DNA of 64,000 nt from Embiotoca jacksoni (lineage: Eukaryota; Chordata; Actinopteri; Embiotocidae). How positions within the stretch are numbered: the stretch's first letter is position 1; each line of letters opens with the position of its first letter. The notes below the pieces were generated by a model, which worked only from the letters and a program-made list of their open reading frames with translations, did not search any database and had not been told where the DNA came from. Below, in pieces: positions 1-10,949 of the stretch. The stretch covers positions 10,786,001 to 10,850,000 of the forward strand of contig JAKOON010000006.1 of the NCBI GenBank assembly GCA_022577435.1, written 5' to 3'. The translations under genes were made by a program, and so were the position numbers.

Positions 1-3000
1 CACATCTACTCTCTCATGGTCACCCCTCAGAGGACAAAACCATTACAGTTTATTCCACTATGAGACATGTCCTCATCTTTCCATTGAAGGCTCTGTATGA
101 CCTGACCTGGTCATAAATATACCACCCTACCCTCTCTACTGCAATTCCCTTTAATAGCCTTTTTTCAATCTAAACAGCAGCTCCATCCTACAGTAAAACA
201 ACATTTACGTAAACGCAGATATGCTCTCCAGAGAAACTTAAATAGCACCGAAAACTAAACTTAAAACGTTTTAAAAGTGCAAACATAAACACAAAGAAGT
301 AAAACTTTAAAGTGATGGACATGTATTTTCGAAAGAGAGAGAGGCTACCGAGGGAAATGTATTTAGGCTGGAGGCTGCTGCTGCTGCTGCTGGTGCTGTT
401 GTACAAGTTTTATTAGTATTTGGTAGAAGGTGAATGTTAAGCCCTCAGCATGCTGAACGTTTTTCTTTAGGTAATAGCTCCAGCAACAGAAGATATATTT
501 TGCACAACATGAAACTAGGTAGTTATATTGTACAACATTAATAGAATAGAGAGCATAGAAAACACAAGATATCCACCATTGTAGCATCTGGGCCAGTGAG
601 TCATTTTGGCGTTGGCTAATTATACAAGCCTGGAGCAGAAATTACATGTGTTATTTTATCATTTGTTCCTTAAATTGCTAAATTTATGTTTTTTGAGTGT
701 TTTTATAAGTAGAGGCTGGAGGCAAAGGAAGGTTATTTCTTCACATTAGGGTTAAAGCACTGATAAATATGAGTACAGACATTGCGCAGGAGATGTCAAA
801 GGCCCATTAAAACAACTCAAACAAACAACACAATAAATATAACCTATAAAATAATAGTAAACCAGGAGCATATACTGTAAAATGCACCTGCTATAAAGCT
901 CTTCGTGCATTGCAGAGACGAAAGAGGGATGTAATACGGTTGCAAAAATCTTTCACAAGCTCAAACATTAAGCTTGAATATGTCGTATATAACTGTGCAA
1001 AACCTTCAGTTTTAATATGAGAGGCACAGCAGTGTGGTCTTTCTTTCTTCAGCCCTGTCATCAGCAGTTAATTTTAGCCACATTGGTGTTCGTGAAAAGC
1101 AAGGTCAGCATGGAGTCATTTGAATATCTTATGTAAATCTATGGAGGGTATAGTAACTCCATAGTCACTGTAAGCTCAAAGCTTTGCATCTCTTCTTCTG
1201 GTATTTTTCATGTGTTTGCATGTCATTCCAAAACTGCCCCTCCTTCCTCCCTTTATTTTGCCGACATAATCGATGTTCCTATAAACACACAAACTGGGAC
1301 AGGGATATCTCACCTCTTATTTTCATAAGCATGCGCATGTCATCTGTGTCTTTTCTAACTTTCCTGTGCACTTCACTGCAACACTACACACTCATCCCTC
1401 TCCCTTCTGTTTAGTTTGAGTCAGTCTCCAGCGGGCTGACCTGTCCACTCCAGCCAAGGTCGCCTTGATGACATGATGGAGAGCCTGGCCAAAAACATTT
1501 AGCTAGCTTCATTACTCCCCTGCCTGGGCCTTTGTGTGTGTCTGTGTTTGTCTGGGTATATGTGTGTGAGGCCGCACTATGAAGTGATTAACAGGAGCAG
1601 GGCTATCAGAGCAGGACAGAATAGAGGGTAAGGGAGCAAAGGAGGGAGGAGTAGAGTGCAGAAAAGAGAGGCTAAGCCTGTCTGTACTTAATATACCCAT
1701 GTTTGTGTGTTGGTGGTGTTGTAGTACATCAAATGAACACTAAAATGGAGCCAGGACACATTATCAATAGTTGTTGTAACATTGTTAAAAGTTGTTAGGA
1801 TTTCTTTTTGCATGCTAGAGCAACAGTAGGGATGAGGTGAGTTTATCAAGCCATAAATTAGGCAATCAGTCTTTCAGTCAAACTTTGATTTAGAACTGAC
1901 AATATCAAACTAACACACGCCTTCCCTGGGAGACACCAACTCTACCACACCTCCTTTATGGCTCTTTTACAATCTATCTCTAATGGCTTTATTTTTGTTT
2001 TTTTCATCAAAAATGAAATATAGATTTTTAATTACTCCATCCACAGGTGTGGTTTGAAATTACTGATTAATGTCTTTCATGCCTTGCTCCTCCAAAACAA
2101 ACATTTCCTTGGCTCTTTTTGTTGACGTATATAACTTTGGGTTTCCAGGATAGATAGAAAATGTGACAAAGGTCAACAGTTAATATAAAAATAAGGGAGT
2201 CACAAAAGACTTGTGTATGTGTAACGTTTTAAAAACTTTTTGGAAATGTAGTTTTGCACAAAACATAAACTTTGATGTCAGCAAGTTCTAGTTATTTGGC
2301 CTCAGGGTGAAAATATAGTACACAAGGTACAGTTTGTAGGTAAACTGTGAAGCTAAAAACTTTCTTCTAGCTTTTTTGACTTGCAGTCCTTCAAAATGAG
2401 GAGGGATTTTCTAGTTAGCTGGGAAATCTGTGTAGTATATGTGCAGTTTATGTGCAAGTAATCTTCTGCATGGTGCATGATGCAGAGGTGTGACCCATAG
2501 ATTACATACATGAATGTAACAGAAACATCCCTTGTGTTTTACCATCCATCTTCAGAGACAATGACACAGCTTCAGAGGGAATTGTGTTTCAATTCAAAAG
2601 CTTCTAAAAGCCATGAGTCAGTGTTTTAATTTAGTTTGGTGCAAATGCAGCTTATATTTTCTTCTGATGCTACTACACAATTTGGAAAATCGGAAGCACA
2701 TGCTGATTACTAGAAAATAAAGACTCACTGTGTCAATACAAATATTGTTTACATTATTCGCTTTTTGAGTCACTTTAGTTCAAGAATCCATTTTGTCTCC
2801 AATGTTCCTCTCATTTAGCCTATGATTTTCTGACTCCATAAAACCTTACGTAGCTTATTATATATGACATCTAATACCATTGAGTGAAGGCCTGTATATA
2901 TTATCCATAATGTTTTTAGTATATGGTGAATACCCTGTGACCTATTGAATATTTTTAAAGGTAATTACCCATAATCCCTCAAAATGTGATTAATCATTAC

Positions 3001-3539
3001 AAATGAGCCAGGGGGAAGTACTGAGATGAACCTTGTATTAGTCACATATATATAATGTATTCATATATATTTTATAACCAAGCCAAGGTTATATGTATAT
3101 TAATCAAGTCATCATCAATAATTTCTCTGGGACTGAATACACTACCTCAGAGTAAAGGCAGAGGGGATTTAGCCTGCTGCCTTGAACATGTTCTGTGTCA
3201 TTGAGAAGTCATGCCTTAATCACCTGCTACACGTCAAAGCGTACAGGGCACAACAAGCCATGTTAATAAAGTAATTTGCATGCAAGAAAACTGGCAGGGC
3301 CCTTTAACGTGTGTCTATCAGAACATGTGGCAAGGTTGATGCCTTCCATGATTCGTTGATATGTTGTAAAACATGACCCCATTTTAATGTTTTTCTCTCT
3401 ACTTTTAAAATCTATAATAGATATATATGCATATTTATAAGGTGTAATAAGTACGTTTTCATCGGATCCAGGAAAAATGTATCAATTTCTTTTTGCCTCT
3501 TCTCATACATGTGTATAGTTATTATATGTCAGTAAGCCC
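1..3539. other. intergenic, no gene recognised
   Basis: No open frame here resembles a protein I know; the longest are under 80 codons and lack splice or homology support. The tract is AT-rich and mostly unique-looking, with a short CTG repeat near 375-398 and TG-rich patches near 1530-1570. I see no promoter, RNA gene or transposon terminus that I can defend. Confidence 0.6.
375..398. repeat. CTG/CAG trinucleotide repeat
   Basis: About seven imperfect CTG units. On the minus strand they read as a short glutamine run at the end of a 74-codon open frame, but nothing else in that frame looks coding. Confidence 0.8.
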
Positions 3540-4036
3540 AAAACAATAGTTACTCAACCCAACTGTTTTATTAAAATATATGCACATTTTTCTCAACAAA
3601 GTTGGGACAGGGTCAACAACAGACTGAAAAAGTTGTGTAAAACAAAAAAAACACTTGGTTGAACATCTCACAACTAATTAGGTAAATTGGCAACAGATCA
3701 GTCACATCATTGGGTATAAAAAATAGCATCCCAGAGAGGCAGAGTCTCTTAGCAGTTAAGTCAGGGAGCGATTCATCACTGTGAGAGACTGTGGGAAAAT
3801 TCTGCAACAATTTAAGAATAATGTTCCTCAATCTAAAACTGTAAAGATTTGGGGATTTCATCATCTACAGTACATAATATCATTAAAAGATTCTGAGAAT
3901 CTGGAGAAAACTCAGTACACAAGGGACAGGGCCAAAACCAATAATGGATGACCTTCAGGTGGCACTGCATTAAAAACAGACACAAATGTGTAGTGGAAAA
4001 CATTGTCTGGGCAAAGAAGAACTTCTGAAAACTATA
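3540..4036 (+). mobile_element. Tc1-like transposon relic, 5' end and transposase N-terminal half
   Basis: The 5' leader, around the stretch reading ctcaacaaagttgggacagg near 3592-3611, matches a common fish Tc1-like family as I remember it. From 3846 one frame reads DLGISSSTVHNIIKRF, then a stop, then ESG: the helix-turn-helix of the transposase. Downstream codons drift between frames but still resemble the family up to about 4034. The match then stops abruptly and Gypsy-type sequence begins. The catalytic half is absent, so this is a dead fragment. The Tc1 assignment is fairly secure; the exact left end is not. Confidence 0.7.
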
Positions 4037-4560
4037 CTGGACTGGGCGGTGATCAGTCAGAAGAATAAACTTCCTTCCAAATAGATATTGGTGGAACTTT
4101 CGGACACCAAACACAATCCCTAGCGCTTCTCGTTCAGTTTGTGCATAGTTGCTTTCAGCTCTGCTGAGTGTGCGTGAAGCGAATGCGATCAGCCACTCCT
4201 CACCGCTGGGCGTGATGTGGGAAACAACTGCTCCTACTCCATAAGGAGAGGCATCACATGCAAGCTGTATGGGTAGTGTGGGGTCAAAATGTGTCAAAGC
4301 GTCAGACTCTAACAGTGAAGTTTTGGTCTGTATGAGTGCAGTCTCACTGCTCTGTCCATTTCCAGGCTCTGTCATGGCACAACAGCTGGTGAAGTGGTTC
4401 AAACAGAGACGACAGGTTTGGAATGAAACTTCCATAGTAGTTGAGGAGTCCCAAGTAAGACCTCAGTTGACTTACATTTTGAGGCGCTGGCGATCCCATA
4501 ATTCCTTTGACCTTGGATGGGGCTTTGCCCTGACTTTCTTTAATGGCTCATTTGAGTGAG
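4037..4560 (-). mobile_element. Ty3/Gypsy retrotransposon fragment (RT end and RNase H)
   Basis: Minus-strand frames encode the RNase H domain of a Gypsy-type pol. In order there are LACDASPYGVGAV (first catalytic Asp), SRTLSRAESNYAQTEREALG (catalytic Glu) and LLTDHRP (further catalytic Asp). The upstream part, about 4340-4560, resembles the end of the reverse transcriptase and the linker but is broken by frame changes. Integrase, protease, gag and LTRs are not visible nearby. The fragment ends sharply at about 4036, next to the Tc1 relic. It is an inactive piece of an LTR retrotransposon. Confidence 0.8.
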
Positions 4561-6341
4561 TCTCCTGTATATTATTGGGATTGCCATCACTAATTATGGG
4601 AATTTCAATACGCTTTAAGAGAAAAGCATCCACAGTCTGACTCCTGTGGGTTCTTCTGTCCTTCATGCAATGTTTCGCCTTTGAAGGTTATTCAGCGGGC
4701 TATCAGATGGCAACAGTAGAGCGTGTTTATGTATTAGTGTGTGTGTAAGTGAGAGTGTGTCTGTGCACTGTATAAGCAGGTTAAGCACTATCACAAAGGT
4801 AATGCATTTGGAGCCTCTTATCTCTATTCTGACTGATGCAGTTGGCCCAGGGGCCAGAGAGCAGTCAGACCGCCTCTCTCTTTAAACACAAACACACACA
4901 CTCATAAATAAACATAATGAATGTACACACTTACCTGATTCACAGTTGATCATCTTTGCTGGGCCTCACCTGATCCTCCCAAAAACAGAACCTGAATGGA
5001 AAAAGTTATCTCAAAGCCATTTTACTTGACAATTTTTGAACTAACCTTTTCACTTCAAGCCAAGACACAACTTTTGTCCAACCAGAAGAGAGAAAGCTAT
5101 TCAATGCAATTATAATTTTCCTCTATAAAAAATAATTTGCATTATTAAACCATTGTTATTGCACACAGCACAGTCTGAGAGTGGAGCAGAGGAAGAGATG
5201 TGCTTATGAATCAACCTTTAGATCTATTAAAGATCCATGAGCTCAGAGCGCCTAATTTACACAACATGCTCTCATCCCATTTGACCTCAGGGGATCTATT
5301 TTCTCGAATCACATGGAGCAAAGCGTAGTCAATGGCAACAGCTTGATATTGGTTTCCTGTAATTGGTTTGGCCAGACAAAAAGAGGCTGCTTTCTTATTA
5401 CCTTCCACTCTTTACGTTTGTGATGATATATAACTTATTCACACCATTTATCTATATAACATTCACCGGAAATATTTAACAGGAAATATATTGTAATATT
5501 GTGGCAATTTATCCTAACCCAAAATGTATATAAGTCTATATGATATCCTTGATGTCATTTGTGTTTCTTCCCTTAAAATGCACATCCCACATCTGTCAAC
5601 TCACAACTTTTCATTCAGTCTTTTTTTTTTTTTTTTACCCGAGCTAGTTTTGAGATTTATCAGCGTGGACCATTATTCATAATAATTTTCCAGTGAGCTC
5701 GAGAGTGACAGTTTCTCGTCGAACGTCATGACCCACTTGTTAATCTGAAGTAGAGCATGAGCCTCTTAAGTGCCCATAGTACCTGTGTGATTTACTGGTC
5801 ATATTAATAGACTAAGACTGTGAGGCCTGAAGCAGTGGGTTCTTCATTCTGTACACTGTATTTATGACACTGTTGTTGGCAGACACTTAAAACTAATGGG
5901 GTCAACTTAGTGACAATGTAAAGGCAGTGGAGGTGAAGGGGAAGTACATGGGAGTATGTTTTGATGTTACTTTTACCACCAGCATTTAAATAGTTCAGCC
6001 TAAATGGTGAGGAAACAAATCATTATTCTAAATGAAACAACACAAAGGGAAATTTCAAAGTGTAAACTGTTTTTAAAACAACAAGTCATAATTCTACTGT
6101 AAATGTAGCTTGTCACAGAAGCCCAACTTGATCCAGTCATACTATCAAAAGGTACCATGAAGTAGCCCTGTGAAGTTTCTTTGTAAACTCATTTTAAAAT
6201 TACATTAATATTCAGTCGTTCTTACCTAAATACATTTAGCATATTCTTGATCAGTGGTGGAAGAAGCATTGTATGCCATGTCCAACTACCCTCAGTAACT
6301 CTTCCAATATTATTTAATGCACTGTATTAAATACAATGTCA
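4561..6341. other. intergenic, no gene recognised
   Basis: AT-rich sequence with a poly-T run near 5620-5637 and TG-rich patches near 4737-4760. It separates the Gypsy fragment from the inverted Tc1 fragment. No convincing coding or RNA feature was seen. Confidence 0.55.
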
Positions 6342-6693
6342 TTTCCAAAGACCAGTTGCTGGAGTTTTTAAGGTGAAATGTTGTCCCATTCTTGCTTTAT
6401 ATAGGATTTCAGCTGTTCAACATTCAGGGTCTCCTTTGTCGTATTTTTTATTTCATGATGCACCAAATTTTTAAATGGGAGGCAGGTCTGGACTGCAGGC
6501 AGGCCAATTTAGCACCCACCCAGACTCTTCTACTTGAGAGACATGCAGTTGAAATATGTGCAGAATGTGATTTGGCATCGTTTTGCTGAAATAAGCAAGG
6601 CCTTCCCTGAAAGAGACGTTGTCTGGGTGGCAGCATATGTTGCATCAAAACCTGTATATATTGTTTAGCATTAATGGTGCCTTCCCCTTCCAA
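6342..6693 (-). mobile_element. Tc1-like transposase C-terminal half, relic
   Basis: Read on the minus strand, the frame contains GTINAKQYIQVLMQHMLP, then RLFQGRPCLFQQNDAKSHSA. This is the segment around the second catalytic Asp of a Tc1-like transposase (family form QQDNAKPHSA). Further 3' it decays through frame changes toward the family C-terminus. By memory of the family this is the same transposase type whose N-terminal half lies on the plus strand at 3540-4036. The N-terminal half is missing here, and at about 6694 the sequence switches to a different Tc1-like element. Confidence 0.75.
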
Positions 6694-7634
6694 AGAAACA
6701 CAAAATGACCATCAATCGCCCTCGGTCTGGGGCTCCACGCAAGATCTCGCCTCGTGGGGTATCAATGATCATGAGAAAGGTGAGGGATCAGCCCAGAACA
6801 ACATGGGAGGAACTTGTTAATGATCTCAAGACAGCTGGGACCACAGTCACCAAGAAAACCATCGGTAACACACTACGCCGCAATGGATTAAAATCCTGCA
6901 GCGCCCGCAAGGTCCCCCTGTTCAAGAAGGCACATGTACAGGCCTTTCTGAAGTTTGCCAATGAACACCAGAATGATTCAGAGAAGGCTTGGGAGAAGGT
7001 GATGTGGTCAGACGAGACCAAAATCGAGCTCTTTGGCATCAACTCGACTCACCGTGTTTGGAGGAAGAGAAATGCTGACTATAACCCCAAGAACACCGTC
7101 CCCACCGTCAAGCATGGAGGTGGAAACATTATGCTTTGGGGGTGTTTCTCTGCTAAGGGGACAGGACGACTTCGCCGCATTGAGGGGAGGATGGACGGGG
7201 CCACATACCGTGACATTTTGGGCGACAACCTCCTTCCCTCAGCCAGGACACTGGAAATGGGTCGTGGATGGGTCTTCCAGCACAACAATGACCCAAAACA
7301 TACGGCCAAGGCAACAAAGGAGTGGCTCAAGAAGAAGCACATTAAGGTCATGGAGTGGCCGAGCCAGTCTCCGGACCTTAAGCTTCAAGTTGCCAAGCGA
7401 CAACCTCGAAACCTTTAGGATTTGGAGAGGATCTGCAAACAGGAGTGGACCAAAATCCCTCGAGATGTGCGCAAACCTGGTGACCAACTACAAGAAACGT
7501 CTGACCTCTGTGCTTGACAACAACGGTTTCTCCACCAAGTACTGAGTCATGTTTTGCTGGGGAATCAAATACTTATTTCACAATCAAATGCAAATCAATT
7601 TATAACTTTTATATGATGTGATTTTCTGGATTTT

Positions 7635-7676
<42 letters not shown>

Positions 7677-7790
7677 TGTCTCTTAAAATAAACCTACCAT
7701 TACAATTAGAGACCATTAATTTCTTTGTCAGTAGGCAAACTTAAAAAATCGGCAAGAGATCAAATAATTATTTCCTTCACTGTATGTCCT
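6694..7790 (+). mobile_element. Tc1-like DNA transposon, 5'-truncated and inactive
   Basis: The transposase frame 6705-7418 starts within the linker after the first DNA-binding domain (MTINRPRSGAPRKISPRG) and runs through WSDETKIELFGINST (first catalytic Asp) and VFQHNNDPKHTAKAT (second Asp region, first Asp of the usual DND now Asn). The text then goes from QSPD straight to LKLQVAKRQPRNL. The expected NPIENLW block with the catalytic Glu is deleted, apparently in frame. A stop follows RNL, and the C-terminus continues in another frame to NGFSTKY near 7545. An AT repeat and a typical Tc1 3' end (caaataattatttccttcac) lie at about 7762-7781. The 5' inverted repeat is missing. Confidence 0.88.
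7641..7674. repeat. (AT)n microsatellite
   Basis: Seventeen AT units following a T run, within the 3' untranslated part of the Tc1-like element. Confidence 0.95.
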
Positions 7791-7950
7791 GTGCTTGTGT
7801 GTGTCATTTGTTTTTCTGTTTGGTTTTAAGCCAACCAGGAAGAAGTTTTGATTGTGTAAAAAAGCCAAAGCACATGCAAAGTTAGATCCTTAAAAACCCG
7901 GTCAAACAGACACAGAAAACAATTTCATCTTGAGCTGTAGACCAATGACC

Positions 7951-8679
7951 ATGGAAAGAAGCATCTTCTTAATCGTTTTTTGTGTAGCTGTTGATGCCGA
8001 AATAGGAAAACACTTTTACGTCCCTGAAAAATTGAATTGGAAAGATGCTCAGGAATACTGCAGACAATATTACACGGATCTTTCCTTTGTTAACAGCAAA
8101 AGTGAGACAGACAAGCTCCTTCAAGCCTCAGGACAAGAAAATCATAATAGCTGGATTGGTCTTCAGCAAAAGCCTGACAACATCTCTGCTTGGAAGTGGT
8201 CTGGAGGAGGAAACATTACATTTGAAAACTGGGCTCAGAGACAACCAGATAATGTCGATGAGGACAGAGCAGAAATCTATAAGGATGGACAGTGGAATAA
8301 CTTAAAAGGAAATGCAACGAGGCCTTTTTACTGCATCGATATTAATGTGATGGAGCAGAAGAAGACCTGGGAAGAGGCTCTGGAGCACTGCAGAGAGAAT
8401 CAAACTGATCTTCCCAGCATGCTCTCTGAGACTGATCTACTTCTGGCCCAGACTGAGATCCAGCACAACCGCATCACTGATCGGGTGTGGATCGGCCTGC
8501 GCTACCTGGGTGACCACTGGCTGTGGGTGAATGGTGACCCTCTGGTGTATAAAGCTTGGCCAAAGGGAGGAGATCAGGACCACCAGTGTCCAGTGCGGAA
8601 ACGCTGTGGAGCTTTAACCAAAGACATGTTGTGGGAGAACATGGACTGCAAAGAAAAACTCCATTTCATCTGCATCTGA
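7951..8679 (+). CDS. secreted protein with two C-type lectin-like domains, uninterrupted frame
   Basis: The start at 7951 is chosen because it has a strong context (accATGg) and begins a clean signal peptide, MERSIFLIVFCVAVDA; an in-frame ATG at 7945 adds only two residues. The product is 242 aa. Domain 1 (about residues 20-126) has the opening Cys in DAQEYC, WIGL, and QPD followed by a WNN core in place of the usual WND. QPD is the triplet linked to galactose-type binding in this family. The inner disulfide pair is absent: the usual positions read RAEIYK and NNLKGN. Domain 2 (about 127-242) has EHC, WIGL, CGAL and MDC...FIC, so all four core cysteines, but no EPN or QPD triplet. There is no transmembrane segment after domain 2, so a secreted, mannose-receptor-like teleost lectin is likely. 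The whole frame is uninterrupted, with a TTAAAAA box near 7890 and a poly(A) signal at 8771. Ligand unknown. Confidence 0.82.
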   Translation: MERSIFLIVFCVAVDAEIGKHFYVPEKLNWKDAQEYCRQYYTDLSFVNSKSETDKLLQASGQENHNSWIGLQQKPDNISAWKWSGGGNITFENWAQRQPDNVDEDRAEIYKDGQWNNLKGNATRPFYCIDINVMEQKKTWEEALEHCRENQTDLPSMLSETDLLLAQTEIQHNRITDRVWIGLRYLGDHWLWVNGDPLVYKAWPKGGDQDHQCPVRKRCGALTKDMLWENMDCKEKLHFICI

Positions 8680-8770
8680 GTGATTCTGACAATTGTATCT
8701 ACTAAATTAGTATAAATATAATTAAATGTATGGGAAGAAATAAGATATCACACTCATACAACATATGCTA

Positions 8771-8776
8771 AATAAA
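8771..8776 (+). promoter_or_regulatory. polyadenylation signal AATAAA of the lectin gene
   Basis: A canonical hexamer 92 bases after the lectin stop codon, consistent with a short 3' untranslated region. Confidence 0.65.
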
Positions 8777-8789
8777 TATAAACTGTAAT

Positions 8790-10010
8790 TTCTCATGCTT
8801 TTCTCTTATGATGTTAGTGATTTCTTATTTTCTTATTTGGTGATTTAAATGTAGATGTGTGCCTCTACTTGTCAGGTGAAGTGTTTCATGACCTTGTGTT
8901 GTGATTTAAATTTGTATGCACTGTTATACTTTTGAATATATCCTCCTCTGAGATTTTCAAATTACCTTCTGGTCATGTTGGGGCAGCTGACATGTTAACT
9001 TGTTCAAACTTTGACCCTTTCAGCATGTTACGATTAAATATTCATTTAAAGTTAGTTTTTCAACAGGTGTCGTTTGCATTCTCAACTACCCTCTCTTAGC
9101 ATGGTTTATTGATTGTGTTATTCCACAAAACTGTTTACGCTTGAAAATGTATGTATGACATGTAACCAAATTGTTTTGTGTTAATTGAGCATTGCTTATA
9201 CCTCTTCATCTTATAAACACTGAATATTCATGTTAAATACAAGTATTTACATGACTGGAGTCTTTTTCAGAAAAAGGTTATTAATTTAATATTTTGTAAA
9301 CATCAAATGTCATGGTAAGGCAAGAAAACTTTATTACAAAAGGACAGCAAGTAGAAAAAAAAATATTTGAACATTAATTTGTCATACCAAACATAATCGC
9401 ATTATTTGACACCGACACCCAGACTGATATAGTGCTTGTAAAAACGTCAAACTGGAAAAGGTATTGAAAAATGTTTCCCTTTTTATGAGCAGACGATATC
9501 CAAATAATACACTGTAAAAAAATATTTAAAAAAAATAAAAATCCAAGTATGTTTGTTAAACTGCTTGTATAGTAACAAATCTAAAAATGTACACTAACAA
9601 CAGTTTGTGATGTTTACTGATGTTTGTGCTTTGATGAAGTTTGACCGTAGTCTGGAGGTTCTGGAGAATTTGGGGCTAATGACCAAAATAAACCTATAGT
9701 CAAACACAACAGAGTAGTGGGCTTATACTTTGGCATACAATTCAGGTAGCTTCTAACACTTTACAAGACATTACAAGAGGATAATATCGACAGAAAAAAA
9801 AACAATGACAAGCACAACCACAAAGGAAGCCACAGTCACTCCTGGCTGTCGGCCAGTCAACGGGCTCTCCAACTGTCTTCAACTTTGGCAGCAGACCCCA
9901 AAAATCCAGTCCAGCTGTCAGTCCCCAGAGCCTTGCAGTTTACTGCAACAAATCCTCCAAATTAAAGGACAAAATATGTTGTAGGTCCATGCCCTCCATA
10001 AACACACACA
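8790..10010. other. intergenic, no gene recognised
   Basis: AT-rich sequence with A runs near 9354-9362 and 9515-9540. No frame or RNA structure could be supported. Confidence 0.55.
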
Positions 10011-10014
10011 GAAG

Positions 10015-10230
10015 CAGTAATGGTATAAGTATTTAGATCATTTACTGAAGCAAAACTATCAACACAATAACATACAAAAACATTCCATTAAAAGTAAAAG
10101 TTCTACACTCAAAAATCAAATTAATAGAAAGTACAAATGAGTACATAAAGTATCTGTAGTCAAAGGAGTTATTATGTCATGACATGTTCCCAGTGACACT
10201 GTTGGATTGTGACCTGTGAGAAGTTTAGAG
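10015..10230 (+). repeat. interspersed fish repeat, family A (AAAAGTAAAAGT-type)
   Basis: The order of short phrases (taagtatttagatcatttac, ccattaaaagtaaaagttct, aagtacaaatgagtac) follows a repeat seen widely in teleosts, in which a gtggtggaagtaagtattc-type head leads into runs of AAGTAAAAGT. A better head with gtggtggaag is at 48905 in this window, and a probable antisense piece is near 42755. Whether the source is a MITE or SINE is not clear from the sequence. Confidence 0.6.
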
Positions 10231-10949
10231 GGGAAATGTCTCCTAGATGAATCTAACAGCTCATATATCTGAAATGGTGACCAGAAGACACAAATATAAG
10301 TGATTCATTGTAAGGCTGGAGATATACTTGCTGTAAATTACACGTTTGTGTGTGCATGATGGCTGCTTTGTGTATCCCACATCTGTTTGGAGCGTTGTTT
10401 GTGCTTGTCCCCAGAAATTAAAGCAACAGCTTAGCAAGATGCAATAAACAAATGACAGGTAAGGGTGGTGTAGGAGCAGTATGGAGATGTGACAATGTCA
10501 GGGACCTGAAAAAGTAAATGGAAACAAGTCTGAGATTGTTACGACTGTGCACATTGAAAATCCTGGAAAACAGCGTGTGGGTGTTTTGTCCCCGTCATTG
10601 CAGAGCCAGCAAAATAGTGACTCCCTAAATTGATGCCATGTTTATCATTCACATTAGGCAAATCCATGTGTTCTAATGAAATCCTTGTTCCTCTGTTGTG
10701 ACGTCTAGTGGAGTCTTTTTACAACACGCAGGGTACAGAGGCAAATATGGGAGCAGACATTTACAATAAAAACAGTTGACAATGTGAATGTGTGGTTCTA
10801 AAGAATCTCCTTACCTCAGGCTAGAAAGATCCAAAACCAGGAATTAATTAAACAATGTATTCTATTTTTCATTCAAACTTTTTTTCTGTGATATATAGAT
10901 GTAACCCACATTAGTTTTACCAGCAACTAAAGGGTTAACTCAAACATGC

